A stretch of 64,000 bases of DNA from JAEUHQ01 sp964538915. Lineage in GTDB: Bacteria > Planctomycetota > UBA1135 > UBA2386. Numbering within the stretch: the stretch's first letter is position 1; every line of letters starts with the position of its first letter. The notes under the pieces were generated by a model. The model was not told the DNA's origin. It made no database searches and was given only the letters and a program-made list of their open reading frames with translations. The translations under genes and the position numbers were made by a program. The stretch spans positions 248,001 through 312,000 of the forward strand of contig CAZIFB010000001.1 of the NCBI GenBank assembly GCA_964538915.1, read 5' to 3'. Positions 7,788 to 17,238 of this stretch are shown one piece after another.

Positions 7788-8996
7788 ATGTTCCCGAAGT
7801 CGATGCTCGCCCGCGGCCGCGGTCGTGTGCTGTTGTTCTGCTGGCTCGGGTGGGTCTTCGACTTCTACGACCTGATCCTCTTCAGCTTCACGAAGGGCGG
7901 CATCGCGCACGACCTCGGCCTCGACGTCACCGGGTCGGTCGCGTGGATCGAGGGTTGGTCGTTGCTCGCGACGGCGGTCGGCGGGTTCGTGTTCGGGCGC
8001 GTCGCGGATCGCACGGGCCGCCGCGTCGCGATGGTCGCGAGCATCGTCGTGTTCTCGATCGGCGCGCTCGCCACCGGCCTCGCGAACGGCTTCTGGTCGC
8101 TGCTTCTCGCGCGAGTCGTCACCGGCCTGGGGGTCGGTGGCGAGTGGGGGATCGGCCACGCAGTCGTCGCGGAGCACTGGCACGGCCGCGAGCGCGACCG
8201 GGTGCACGGGATCCTGCAGGCGGGCAGCCCCGTCGCGATGGCGATGGCGGCGGCGGTCGGGTGCTTCCTCGCACCGCTGCCTGGAGTCGGCTGGCGCGCG
8301 GTGTTCGTCGGTTCGTCGCTGCTCGGGCTGTTCGCTCTCGCCGGTCGCTGGTCGATGCCGGGCCCGGATCCGGCGGTCGTGCACGCGGAGCGGCTGCCGG
8401 CACGCGAACTCTTCGCGGCGACCCGCCGCCGCGCGTCGGCCGTGCTGCTCACGATCCTCGTGCTGCACATGGCGGGCTTCTGGTGCGTCTACGCCGAACT
8501 GCCGGGCGCCCTGATGCGCATGCACGGCGTGTCCCCGCACGACGTCGGCTGGTTCCAGATCCAGGTCAACGGCGTGCACGTCATGGCCGACGTGCTGTTC
8601 GGCTTCCTCGCCGCGCGCTTCGGCCGCGTGCGCATGTTCGTCGCGTTCTGCCTCGTGTTCGCGCTCGGCCAATGGCTCGTGCTGCAGCAACTCGCGAACG
8701 TGACCGCCGACTTCTCGACGTTCACTCTCGCCGTCGCGGCGATGGGGCTCGGCGCCGGCACATGGTCGTGCTTCGGCGCCCTGTTCGGCGAGCACTACCC
8801 GGCAGCGCTGCGCGCCACGGCCGCCGCGACCTTCTACTCGCTGGCTCGCGCGGTGCAGCTGCCGTTGAAGCCCGCGGTGAACGACGCGTTCGCGGCGAGC
8901 GGCTCGTTCGCGCCCGCCCTGTGGATCGGCATCGGGTGCGCCGTCTCGTCGGCCGTGCTCGCGTCGGGGCTGCCCCGCCGCTCCGGGGCAGAGTAG
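7788..8996 (+). CDS. Major facilitator superfamily transporter (metabolite:H+ type)
   Basis: 402 aa with about 12 hydrophobic segments. The loop-2/3 signature is GRVADRTGRRVAM, and an N-terminal FDFYDLILF segment plus GVGGEWGIG in helix 5 are typical of the MHS/AAHS-like metabolite:proton symporter branch, which often carries organic acids or osmolytes. Substrate unknown. The ATG is chosen from the TACGGT box 9 nt upstream and because membrane helix 1 begins about 12 residues later. Its TAG stop overlaps a TAGGCT box that may drive the downstream propeller gene. Confidence 0.88.
   Translation: MFPKSMLARGRGRVLLFCWLGWVFDFYDLILFSFTKGGIAHDLGLDVTGSVAWIEGWSLLATAVGGFVFGRVADRTGRRVAMVASIVVFSIGALATGLANGFWSLLLARVVTGLGVGGEWGIGHAVVAEHWHGRERDRVHGILQAGSPVAMAMAAAVGCFLAPLPGVGWRAVFVGSSLLGLFALAGRWSMPGPDPAVVHAERLPARELFAATRRRASAVLLTILVLHMAGFWCVYAELPGALMRMHGVSPHDVGWFQIQVNGVHVMADVLFGFLAARFGRVRMFVAFCLVFALGQWLVLQQLANVTADFSTFTLAVAAMGLGAGTWSCFGALFGEHYPAALRATAAATFYSLARAVQLPLKPAVNDAFAASGSFAPALWIGIGCAVSSAVLASGLPRRSGAE
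8971..8990 (+). terminator. Short hairpin at the end of the MFS gene
   Basis: TGCCCC / GGGGCA, a perfect 6-bp stem with an 8-nt loop, ends 4 nt before the stop codon. No T-run follows. Possible attenuator between the MFS gene and propeller gene 1. Confidence 0.35.
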
Positions 8997-8999
8997 GCT
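8994..8999 (+). promoter_or_regulatory. -10-like TAGGCT upstream of propeller gene 1
   Basis: TAGGCT overlaps the TAG stop of the transporter and lies 39 nt before the ATG at 9039, giving a leader of roughly 30 nt if used. Confidence 0.35.
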
Positions 9000-9038
9000 C
9001 TGCGCCGCACGCTCCGGTGCAAAGGTGAGGTCGGCTCC

Positions 9039-11597
9039 ATGCGCAGGATGAAGAGAGTCTCGTTCGTTCGTTCCGTCTCGTGTCGTCTCGCGACCGTCGG
9101 GGTCGTGTCGGCGACGCTCGGTGCCGGGGCGATGGCCCAGTGCAGCAACGTCTGGCTCCCCGGCGACCCCGCGCCCGGCGTCTATGCGTCGAACGCTGGC
9201 GCGGTGAACGCCTCGTGTTCGTGGGATCCCGACGGCGCCGGTCCACTGGCGCCGGTAGTCGCTCTCGGTGGTCGTTTCTCCGTCGCGGGCAGCACCGTCA
9301 CGTCCCACGTCGCTGCGTGGGATCCGGTCACCGGCGCGTGGTCGGCGCTCGGCGACGGGCTCGGTGGGAACTACTCGGTCGAGGAGGTCCGTTCCCTCGC
9401 GGCACTGCCGAACGGCGATCTCCTCGCCGGCGGATGGTTCGCCTTGCCCGGCACGTCGAACACGAGCGGCGTCGCGCGATGGGACGGTACGTCATGGTCG
9501 TTCCCCGGCGGCGGCGTCAACGGCGACGTCAGCGCTCTCCTGACGCTCCCGAACGGCGATCTCCTCGCGGGCGGCACGTTCACGACCGCGGGCGGCGTCG
9601 CGGCGAACAACCTCGCGCGCTGGGACGGCACGTCGTGGTCGGCGTTCGGCGGCGGCGCCAACGGAAGCGTCTTCGCGCTCGCACTGGCGCCCAACGGCGA
9701 CGTGCTGGTGGGTGGGTTCTTCACGAGTATCGGCGGCGTCGCGTGCAACCGCATCGCGCGGTGGAACGGCTTCACGTGGTCGCCGCTGGGCACCGGCCTC
9801 GACGCCTATGCGGTGTCGGTCGTGGTGATGCCGAACGGGGATGTCGTCGCCGGCGGCAACTTCACTTCGGCCGGCGGCACCCCGACGTCGGTGATCGCCA
9901 GGTGGGACGGGGCTGCCTGGTCGGGCCTCGGTCCGAACCCGAGTCCGCAGCGTGTGTACGGGCTCGCAGTCCTGCCGTCGGGCGATCTCGTCGCGGTCGG
10001 CGACTTCACCGTGATCGGCGGAGTGCCTGCCAGTCGCGTCGCGCGGTGGAACGGCGTCGCGTGGTCGCCGCTCGGCGCAGGTACGAACTACTTGACCAAG
10101 ACGGTGCTCGTTCTCGGCAACGGCGAGGTCCTCGTCGGCGGCGGGTTCTCGCGGGCGGGCGGTGTGTCGGCGGCGTGTGTCGCGCGTTGGAACGGTCTGG
10201 CCTGGTCGCCGCTCGTCACGGGTACCGACGGCCCGGTGGTGGCGCTGACCACTTCGTCGAACGGCGACCTCGTCGCCGGCGGCGGGTTCGGCACCATCGG
10301 CGGGGTTCCGGCGAGCAACGTCGCGCGGCGGACCGGTGTCACATGGGCGCAGATCGGAGCTGGTCTCCCCGGCGCCGTCTCCGTTCTGACCACCATGCCG
10401 AACGGCGACATCGTCGCCGCGGGCGACCTCCCCGGCCACCTCGCGCGTTGGGACGGTGCCGCCTGGAACCCGCTCGGCACCGGCGTCGACGGCCCGGTCT
10501 ACGCGCTGCTGCCGCTGCCCAACGGCGACCTGATCGTGGGCGGCTGGTTCGCCAACGCGGGCGGTGCGCCGGCGGCCTACATCGCCCGCTGGGACGGCTC
10601 GTCGTGGTCCCCATTGGGCACGGGCATGAACTCCAGTGTGCTGGCGCTGGCCCGGTTGCCGAACGGCACGGTCGTCGCCGGCGGCCAGTTCACGACTGCG
10701 GGAGGGGGCACGGCGTATCACGTGGCGCAGTGGAACGGAGCCGTGTGGTCGAGCTTCGGACTCGGGCTCGGGTCGACCAACGAACACGTTCGCGGGCTGC
10801 TCGTCCGCCGCGACGGCACGCTCGTGGCGACCGGGTTGTTCCTGAAGTCCGGTTCCACCAGCTTGAACCACGTCGCCGCGTGGAACGGGACGACCTGGGT
10901 CGCGCTCGCCGGCGGCGTCGACCAGTACGGCGTTGCCCTGACCGAGCTTCCGGACGGCGATCTGCTGCTCGGCGGGTCGTTCTGGACCGCCGGGGGCGTC
11001 CTGGCGCGCAACATCGCTCGCTGGAACGGCACGGCCTGGAGCGCCCTCGGCGAAGGGTTCGACAACTACGCGAGTTCGTTCGCGATGTTGCCGAGTGGCA
11101 ACCTCGCGGTCGGCGGCCCGTTCCATTCCGTCGGGAGCAGCGCCGCCGCCGGCATCGCGGAGTTGTCGACGACCTGCCCCGCGACCGCGGTGCCGACCGG
11201 GCTCGGTTGCGCGAGCAGCGGCGGCAGCAACACGTTGACTGCGGCGACGCTGCCGTGGGTCGAGTCGACGTTCCGTGCGAACGGCACGGGCCTGCCGCCG
11301 ACGGCGATCGTGCTGACGCTGACGAGCTTCACTTCGGTGCCGCAGGGCATCGCGCCGCTGACGATCCTGTTCCCGCAGGCGGGACCGGGCTGCGACGTGC
11401 TCGTCGGGCCGGACATCCTCGGCGCGCTGGTCACGACGACCGGCAGCGCGCAGTCCGAGCTGTTCCTGCCGAACGTGCCGCCGCTCGTCGGGCTGTCGTT
11501 CTTCCACCAGATGGTGCCGATCGAGATCGGCGCCGGCGGCGCGTGGACCGCTGTCACCGCGACGAACGCGCTGCAGCTCACGGCGGGCATGTTCTAG
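9039..11597 (+). CDS. Secreted 14-unit repeat (beta-propeller-like) protein 1
   Basis: 852 aa. A signal peptide ends before AQC (about residue 31). There are then 13 full and one half tandem units of about 47 residues with consensus PNGDLVAGGxFTxAGGV, IARWDG and WSPLGTG, each able to form a four-stranded blade. Unit 9 is short by about 7 residues. A cap of about 140 residues (from TCPATAVP) follows, with conserved Cys, and ends in ...LTAGMF. No membrane anchor. Similar proteins abound in Planctomycetes without known function; a surface or extracellular binding role is inference. Its last 418 bp are identical in DNA to the end of the next gene. ATG 9048 is an alternative start. Confidence 0.88.
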   Translation: MRRMKRVSFVRSVSCRLATVGVVSATLGAGAMAQCSNVWLPGDPAPGVYASNAGAVNASCSWDPDGAGPLAPVVALGGRFSVAGSTVTSHVAAWDPVTGAWSALGDGLGGNYSVEEVRSLAALPNGDLLAGGWFALPGTSNTSGVARWDGTSWSFPGGGVNGDVSALLTLPNGDLLAGGTFTTAGGVAANNLARWDGTSWSAFGGGANGSVFALALAPNGDVLVGGFFTSIGGVACNRIARWNGFTWSPLGTGLDAYAVSVVVMPNGDVVAGGNFTSAGGTPTSVIARWDGAAWSGLGPNPSPQRVYGLAVLPSGDLVAVGDFTVIGGVPASRVARWNGVAWSPLGAGTNYLTKTVLVLGNGEVLVGGGFSRAGGVSAACVARWNGLAWSPLVTGTDGPVVALTTSSNGDLVAGGGFGTIGGVPASNVARRTGVTWAQIGAGLPGAVSVLTTMPNGDIVAAGDLPGHLARWDGAAWNPLGTGVDGPVYALLPLPNGDLIVGGWFANAGGAPAAYIARWDGSSWSPLGTGMNSSVLALARLPNGTVVAGGQFTTAGGGTAYHVAQWNGAVWSSFGLGLGSTNEHVRGLLVRRDGTLVATGLFLKSGSTSLNHVAAWNGTTWVALAGGVDQYGVALTELPDGDLLLGGSFWTAGGVLARNIARWNGTAWSALGEGFDNYASSFAMLPSGNLAVGGPFHSVGSSAAAGIAELSTTCPATAVPTGLGCASSGGSNTLTAATLPWVESTFRANGTGLPPTAIVLTLTSFTSVPQGIAPLTILFPQAGPGCDVLVGPDILGALVTTTGSAQSELFLPNVPPLVGLSFFHQMVPIEIGAGGAWTAVTATNALQLTAGMF
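11178..11595 (+). repeat. 418-bp perfect direct repeat, copy 1 (cap domain of propeller 1)
   Basis: By eye, every base from 11178 to 11595 equals 13843 to 14260 (offset 2665). The base just before (c versus t) and the stop codons just after (TAG versus TGA) differ. Confidence 0.93.
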
Positions 11598-11631
11598 AGG
11601 AACCAGATCGGTGAACGAGCCCGGCTGCGGT

Positions 11632-11661
11632 CCTGCCGTGTGGCGCTTGCGCTGAGGCAGG
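11632..11661 (+). terminator. Possible hairpin between propeller genes 1 and 2
   Basis: CCTGCC (11632-11637) / GGCAGG (11656-11661) enclose a smaller GCGC-tt-GCGC helix, 35 nt after the stop of propeller gene 1. No T-tract; weak candidate. The rest of 11598-11737 shows no gene and no clear TANNNT box near the next start. Confidence 0.35.
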
Positions 11662-11724
11662 GACGTGACGGTCGTGCGCGACGCCGACGTGTCGGTTGTT
11701 GGTTGATCCAGGCCACGGGTGTCC

Positions 11725-11731
11725 GGAAGGA
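11725..11731 (+). promoter_or_regulatory. Shine-Dalgarno GGAAGGA deciding a GTG start
   Basis: GGAAGGA sits 6 nt before GTG 11738. It is one of few strong ribosome binding sites in the window and fixes the start of propeller gene 2, which otherwise has no ATG before the signal peptide. Confidence 0.6.
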
Positions 11732-11737
11732 ATCGAA

Positions 11738-14262
11738 GTGACCCATCGTTGCCTCGTCGGAGCGATCTCGCGGCTCGCCGCAGTCTTCCTCGTTCTCGCC
11801 GCCACGCTCTCGCGTGCGAGTGCTCAATGCTCGAACGTCTGGCTGGCCGGGGGTGGACTGTGCGGCACCAACGGCGATGTCGAGGCGATGGCGATATGGG
11901 ATCCGGACGGCCCAGGACCCGCGACTCCGCTGGTGGTGGCCGGGGGCAGCATCACCGCCGCAGGCTCTTCGATGGCTGCGGGGCTCGCCGCCTGGGATCC
12001 TGCCACAGGAGCCTGGTCGCCGATCGGCAGCGGGCTCTCTGGCACCGTGTTCGCGCTCGTCGCCACGCCGAACGGCGACCTCATCGCGGGAGGCAGCTTC
12101 TCCGGGCCAGGCGGCGGGGTGGGCGGCGTGGCCCGTTGGAATGGCACCTCGTGGGGGTTGGTTGGCAGTGGGGTTCCCAACCCGGTCCATTGTGTTGCGT
12201 CGATGCCGAATGGGGACGTGGTCGCAGGGGGCTCCTTCGGCGGGGTCCAGCGTTGGGATGGCTCGTCGTGGTCCGCGCTCGGTGCCGGAGTCATCAGCGG
12301 TTCCGTCGAAGCGCTCGCCCTGCTCCCGAACGGTGACTTGCTCGCGGGCGGTTCCTTCACGGTCCTCGGCATCCCTTCGGCGAAGAACCTCGCTCGCTGG
12401 GACGGCACGTCGTGGAGCGCGTTTTCGGCGTCCGTCCTGAATGGCCCCGTGTCGGCCCTGGTCGTTACTCCCAATGGCGATGTCGTGATCGGTGGATCGT
12501 TCTTGTTCCCTGCCTTCTGGATCGCGCGGTGGGATGGTGTCTCGTGGGGGGCACTCGGTGGCGGCATGAACGGCCCTGTGCTGGCCCTCGGTGTCCTGCC
12601 GAACGGCGATCTCGTGGCGGCTGGATCCTTCCTCACTGCCGGACCAGCGAACGCGAACCGCATTGCGCGGTGGGATGGAACCACCTGGTCGCCGTTCGGC
12701 AGCGGCATCGATGGCAACGTGCTCGCCGTGGCGGTGCTGTCGAACGGTGATGTCGTCGCGGGTGGCCAGTTCGGAGTCGCCGGTGGCGTGAACCTGAGCC
12801 GGGTGGCGCGTTGGAGCAATGGCGTGTGGTCCCGCATGGGATCGGGAGTCGATCGTGGCATCGCCTCCTTGCGTACGCTGCCCGATGGAAACGTCGTCGC
12901 GTCTGGGGCGTTCAAGACGATTGGCGGAGTGAACGTGAACCACCTGGCGCGTTGGGACGGTGTGTCCTGGACGGCAGTGGCCACGGGACCCGCCGGCGGT
13001 GAGGTCCTCGAATACCCACTGGCAGCCGGCGCCAACGGGGACATCTTCTTTGCGCGAGCCGCGCTCGGCACCGGCGGAACGTTCACGTTCAGCCAGGTGT
13101 GGCGCTCGAACGGTGCGTCTGCGACGCCGGTCGGCGGCGCCTTCAACGGGTTCATCCGCGCTCTCGCTGCGTCGCCGAACGGGGACGTCTTCGCCGGTGG
13201 CCCCTTCTCGCAGGTCGGGTCGGTCGCTGCTCTCGGAGTCGCACGCTGGAACGGCACCGCGTGGACAGCTCTGGGCAGCGGCTTCGCCGCGTCGGTCTAC
13301 TCGCTCGCGATCATGCCCAACGGGGATCTGATCGTAGGCGGCAACCAACATGGCGGCCCAACACGGTGGGACGGCAGCGCCTGGTCTGCCCTGGGAACTG
13401 GGTGAGCAACGGTCCGCTCGGAATTTCCGTCGAACTGAACGCTCTGGCGACCCTCGGAAATGGTGACCTCATCGTGGGAGGGCGATTCGTTACTGCCGGC
13501 GGTGTGAGCGCGAACTCGATCGCGCGGTGGGACGGCAGCACGTGGTCGCCGTTTGGTGCGGGGCTCGGTTTGGCCATCTTGCCGGGGCGCGTTCGCGGCC
13601 TCGCGGTGATGCCCGACGGTGACCTCCTTGCGTGTGGCGACTTCGCGACGACCGGGTCTTCCACTCTGGCGAACCTCGCGCGCTGGAACGGCAGCACGTG
13701 GTCGACGCTCGGCGCAGGTCAGGACAAGCCTGCGTCGTCGATGGTCGTCGGACCGAGGGGTGACGTTCTGCTCGGCGGTGACTTCCTGAAGGCAGGCAAC
13801 GGGGGATTGAGCCCCAGCTTGGCCACGCTCTCCACGACCTGTCCCGCGACCGCGGTGCCGACCGGGCTCGGTTGCGCGAGCAGCGGCGGCAGCAACACGT
13901 TGACTGCGGCGACGCTGCCGTGGGTCGAGTCGACGTTCCGTGCGAACGGCACGGGCCTGCCGCCGACGGCGATCGTGCTGACGCTGACGAGCTTCACTTC
14001 GGTGCCGCAGGGCATCGCGCCGCTGACGATCCTGTTCCCGCAGGCGGGACCGGGCTGCGACGTGCTCGTCGGGCCGGACATCCTCGGCGCGCTGGTCACG
14101 ACGACCGGCAGCGCGCAGTCCGAGCTGTTCCTGCCGAACGTGCCGCCGCTCGTCGGGCTGTCGTTCTTCCACCAGATGGTGCCGATCGAGATCGGCGCCG
14201 GCGGCGCGTGGACCGCTGTCACCGCGACGAACGCGCTGCAGCTCACGGCGGGCATGTTCTGA
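11738..14262 (+). pseudogene. Secreted 14-unit repeat protein 2, frameshifted at about 13400
   Basis: Frame 1 runs from GTG 11738 to TGA 13405 (555 aa) and holds a signal peptide ending RASAQC and units 1-11, stopping after WSALGTG. Homology continues without loss from GTG 13402 in the next frame (VSNGPLG...) through units 12-14 and the cap to TGA 14262. Adding a single G to the GGG at 13400-13402 would restore one protein of about 841 aa with the same 13.5 units as its three paralogues. So this is either a very recent 1-nt deletion or an assembly error; no slippery heptamer for programmed frameshifting is visible. If the deletion is real, the product lacks its cap. Cap DNA is identical to that of propeller 1. 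Confidence 0.8.
13843..14260 (+). repeat. 418-bp perfect direct repeat, copy 2 (cap domain of propeller 2)
   Basis: Identical to 11178-11595. The preceding repeat units of the two genes are strongly diverged, so identity is confined to the cap-coding segment. Confidence 0.93.
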
Positions 14263-14285
14263 CGAACAACGCGCGGCCGCTGCGA

Positions 14286-16700
14286 TCAGGCGCTGTTGGT
14301 CGCGAACGCCAGGGAAGGCAGCCGGAACGTGAACGTCGTGCCGCGTCCGGCGTGGCTCTGCACGTCGACGCGACCGCCGAGCGCTTCGCATGCGGCCCGC
14401 ACCGCTGCGAGGCCGACGCCGCGGCCCGACGTCTCCGTCACGGTTTCGCGCGAGGACACGCCGTCGGTGAACACCGCGGCGGTCAGGTCGTCTGCCGTCG
14501 TGTGCGCCAGTCCGCGCTTCTTCGCGGACTCGCGCACGGCGGCCCAGTCGATGCCCTTGCCGTCGTCGGCGATCGTCACCACGAGGCCGTCGTCTCCGCG
14601 CTCGGCGCAGAGACGCAGCGTGCCGACCGCGGGTTTGCCGACGGCGACACGGTGTTCGGCGTTCTCGAACCCGTGGTCGATCGCGTTGCGCACCACGTGG
14701 ATGACGGCTTCCCAGAACGGCGCCATCGCCACCGGATCGAAGCGCAGCGCGTTGTCGACGGCCTCGACCTCCACGTTCTTGCCCAGTGATTTCGCGACGC
14801 GTTGCGCCTGACGGCCCAAGCGCGCGAACACGGAAGCGACGGTCGGCAGACGCCACGACTCTGCGACCTCCGCCAGGACCGCCGGGTCGGCGCCGTTGCG
14901 CAGCTGCACGACGAACCTCGCCAGTTCGGACGGCGAGACCCTGACCGCGGCGTCGTTCCGTTCGGGCAGGAACTGGCGCACGCGCCGAACGGCTTCGTCC
15001 CAGTTCGAACTCAGCTTGTCCGCCGCGGTGTCGAAGGCCTGGCCCTCGGCGATCGCACTCTCCACGCGGTGGCAGTGGTCGGCGAAGTCGAGGAAGCCGT
15101 ACACCGCGGCATTGCCCTTCGCGGTGTGCAGGCTCCGCAGGCGGGTGCGTTCGTCCTCGGTCAGCAGTTCGTGCGTGACCAGCTTCTGCATCTCGTCGAG
15201 GAAGCGTTCGAAGTCGGTCGGATCGCGCAGCAGGATCTGCACGATGCCCTGCAGTTCGCGCGCCTCCTGCTCCGCGCGTTCGCGTTCGAGTTGCGAGGAG
15301 ATGTCGCGCACGATCAGCAGGAAGCCCGCCGTCCGTTCGCCCTTCGCGACCTTGCGGAAGTCGATCGCCAGCTCGTGTCCGCCCTTGCGGAGCCGGCGCG
15401 GCATCTGGTCGACGAGCAGCTCGAACGGCAGGAAGTCGTCGAGCAGCTGATCCCACCCGAGTCGGAAGTCGTCGCGCCGCCGCGCGTCGTCGTGGAACAG
15501 GTAGTCCCAGACCTTGTCGCCCGTCGCGGTGCCGAACCAGTCCTCGGCGCACTTCGACACTCCGCCGACGATGGTGCCTTGCAGGTCGCAGGTGACGAGT
15601 CCGTCGCCGGTGCTGTCGAGCACCAGCTTCATGTGTTCGTTGATCGCCGACAGCGACTGTTCGCGGTTGCGGATCTTCGCCGACATCTCGTTGAACGCCG
15701 CCGTCAACGTCGCGATCTCGTCGTCGCCGATCACCGGCACGGGGACCACGGAGCCAGCGCGCAGGCCTTCGACGCCGCGCATCAGGTTGCCGAGGCGCCG
15801 CAGCATTCGGGACACCCCGAAGAGCGTGAGGCCGAGCAGCAGGCAGCCGGCTCCGGCGATCACCAGCATCGAGGATCGGATGATGCTCTGCCCTTGTGCG
15901 AGCAGCGGGCGTTCGCGATCGACGCGAACCAGCACGCAGCGCTCGCCGTAGATGTCCTGCATCCAGCAGAACGAGGACGTCTGCTGTTCGGAGACGCAGA
16001 CGGTCGTCACGCCCTGCGGATTCGCTTCGAGCGTCGCGCGCGCCTCGCGCTCCGCGTCGGTGCGGGGCTGCTGGTCGGCGCGGTGGAACGAGATCTGGAG
16101 TCGCGTGAACTTGCGCAGGCGCGCCATCCATGCGTCGTCGATCCGTGTGCACGTCATGAAGCGGCCCGGCACCCTCGTCGGCTGCTTGTCCGTCGTCATC
16201 ACGTCGCGCGAGACCGTGACCCAGAGGGTGTCGCCCGTCGTGACGAAGCCGGTGACCGGCGTGCCCTGCCGGTAGTGCGTCGCGGCGTTGCGCAGGTGCG
16301 CCTGCATCGCGGGGTCCACGTCGACGAGCTTCGTGCGGTCGGCATCGAGACCGGTGAGCAGGCAATCCGCTCCGTTCGGCGGTCGCGCGACGTAGATCAC
16401 GTCCCAACCGAGAGCTGCCAGTGCGCCGGCTTCGATGTTCTCGTCGGCGTAGGTCGGGTTGTCGCCGTCGACCAGCTTGGCGGTCGCGTCCCATTCGGCC
16501 CAGTCCGTCGTGCGGGAGAGGCTCTCCTCGAGCATGGTCTCGACGATCTCGCGCGTCGAGTGCACCGCGCGATCGGCGGCGTGTCGTTCTTCGGCGAGGA
16601 AGCCGGACATGACGACGGCGTCGGTCGCCACGTAGAGCACGGCGTTCAGCGCCACGATGCCGCCGATGGCCGACCACAGGACTTTCGACCGGAGCTTCAT
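14286..16700 (-). CDS. CheA-like histidine kinase with CHASE4-like sensor, HAMP, PAS and HPt
   Basis: 804 aa. One membrane helix (10-30), a periplasmic CHASE4-like sensor with TTDWAEWD (about 35-275), a second helix (277-297), HAMP (about 298-345) and PAS (about 350-470). An HPt-like segment LHTAKGNAAVYGF follows with candidate phospho-His H525. The ATPase domain has N-box NAIDHG (672-677), G1 DDGKGID (712-718) and G2 GRGVGL (759-764), all in CheA style. There is no dimerisation H-box and no CheW-like P5 domain after the ATPase, so it is not an array-coupled chemotaxis kinase. It lies 12 nt after a CheX-like gene and downstream of a CheY-like gene, forming a three-gene phosphorelay operon. 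Confidence 0.85.
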   Translation of the reverse strand: MKLRSKVLWSAIGGIVALNAVLYVATDAVVMSGFLAEERHAADRAVHSTREIVETMLEESLSRTTDWAEWDATAKLVDGDNPTYADENIEAGALAALGWDVIYVARPPNGADCLLTGLDADRTKLVDVDPAMQAHLRNAATHYRQGTPVTGFVTTGDTLWVTVSRDVMTTDKQPTRVPGRFMTCTRIDDAWMARLRKFTRLQISFHRADQQPRTDAEREARATLEANPQGVTTVCVSEQQTSSFCWMQDIYGERCVLVRVDRERPLLAQGQSIIRSSMLVIAGAGCLLLGLTLFGVSRMLRRLGNLMRGVEGLRAGSVVPVPVIGDDEIATLTAAFNEMSAKIRNREQSLSAINEHMKLVLDSTGDGLVTCDLQGTIVGGVSKCAEDWFGTATGDKVWDYLFHDDARRRDDFRLGWDQLLDDFLPFELLVDQMPRRLRKGGHELAIDFRKVAKGERTAGFLLIVRDISSQLERERAEQEARELQGIVQILLRDPTDFERFLDEMQKLVTHELLTEDERTRLRSLHTAKGNAAVYGFLDFADHCHRVESAIAEGQAFDTAADKLSSNWDEAVRRVRQFLPERNDAAVRVSPSELARFVVQLRNGADPAVLAEVAESWRLPTVASVFARLGRQAQRVAKSLGKNVEVEAVDNALRFDPVAMAPFWEAVIHVVRNAIDHGFENAEHRVAVGKPAVGTLRLCAERGDDGLVVTIADDGKGIDWAAVRESAKKRGLAHTTADDLTAAVFTDGVSSRETVTETSGRGVGLAAVRAACEALGGRVDVQSHAGRGTTFTFRLPSLAFATNSA

Positions 16701-16712
16701 CGCGGCCGATCG

Positions 16713-17219
16713 TCAGAACAGGACGAGGTCGCCTTCGCGTCCCACTTCGGCGTCGCCGCGCGCGAGCCTGTCGAGTCGCTGCGCGTCCTTCACCTGGAAG
16801 TCGATCCACACGGTCGCGCGTTTGCCCTCGGCCGCCATCGTGATGCCCTGGCGCTGGTTGCGCGGCCCGTTCGGCAAGATGCGCACCGAACCGAGCACCG
16901 TCGGTGTGAGCGCCGCGACTTCGACGTCGTACGCGAGCAGGCGGTTCTTCAGGCGGCCGAGCAGTTGGTTGGAGAGTTCCGCGATCCAGTCGCGTTCGGT
17001 CGTCTCGGGCGTCGGCGTCGAGGCGCGGAGCAGGGCGCTGTCGACGACGAGCACTACGGCGCCGCTGATGGCCGTACCGGTGAAGCCGACCACTGCAGCG
17101 AGGGTGCTGGCGGTCTCTTTCGCGCCGGCGGGATCCTCGGCGAGCTGCACGCCGTAGGCCTTGAACAGACCGAGCGTGCTGGTGAACAGCAGGTTGTTGA
17201 GCGTGTCGGCGATGGCCAT
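16713..17219 (-). CDS. CheX/CheC-like chemotaxis phosphatase-family protein
   Basis: 168 aa. The helix RDWIAELSNQLLGRLKNRL (about 77-95) carries the E-x-x-N motif (ELSN) that CheX/CheC phosphatases use to dephosphorylate CheY. The first 65 residues are mildly hydrophobic (AAVVGFTGTAISGAVVLVV) in line with the family's beta strands. It lies between cheY-like (19 nt upstream) and the CheA-like kinase, so it probably resets the response regulator made by the same operon. Only one ExxN motif is visible, as in CheX rather than CheC. Confidence 0.75.
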   Translation of the reverse strand: MAIADTLNNLLFTSTLGLFKAYGVQLAEDPAGAKETASTLAAVVGFTGTAISGAVVLVVDSALLRASTPTPETTERDWIAELSNQLLGRLKNRLLAYDVEVAALTPTVLGSVRILPNGPRNQRQGITMAAEGKRATVWIDFQVKDAQRLDRLARGDAEVGREGDLVLF

Positions 17220-17238
17220 GCGCGGGTCCTCGGGTGGG

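Noticed and set aside
9120..9160. Lipoprotein signal at the AQC site of the propeller proteins
   Set aside because: The residue before Cys is Gln, which is not allowed in a lipobox; cleavage by signal peptidase I before Gln is more likely.
11550..11597. C-terminal phenylalanine of all four propeller proteins as an outer-membrane (BAM) beta-signal
   Set aside because: Positions -3, -5 and -7 before the final F are mostly small or polar (G, T/V, Q/F), not the alternating hydrophobic pattern needed.
13396..13405. Programmed -1 frameshifting at the end of the first half of propeller gene 2
   Set aside because: No X-XXY-YYZ slippery heptamer in the right frame and no downstream hairpin; the other three paralogues are unbroken.
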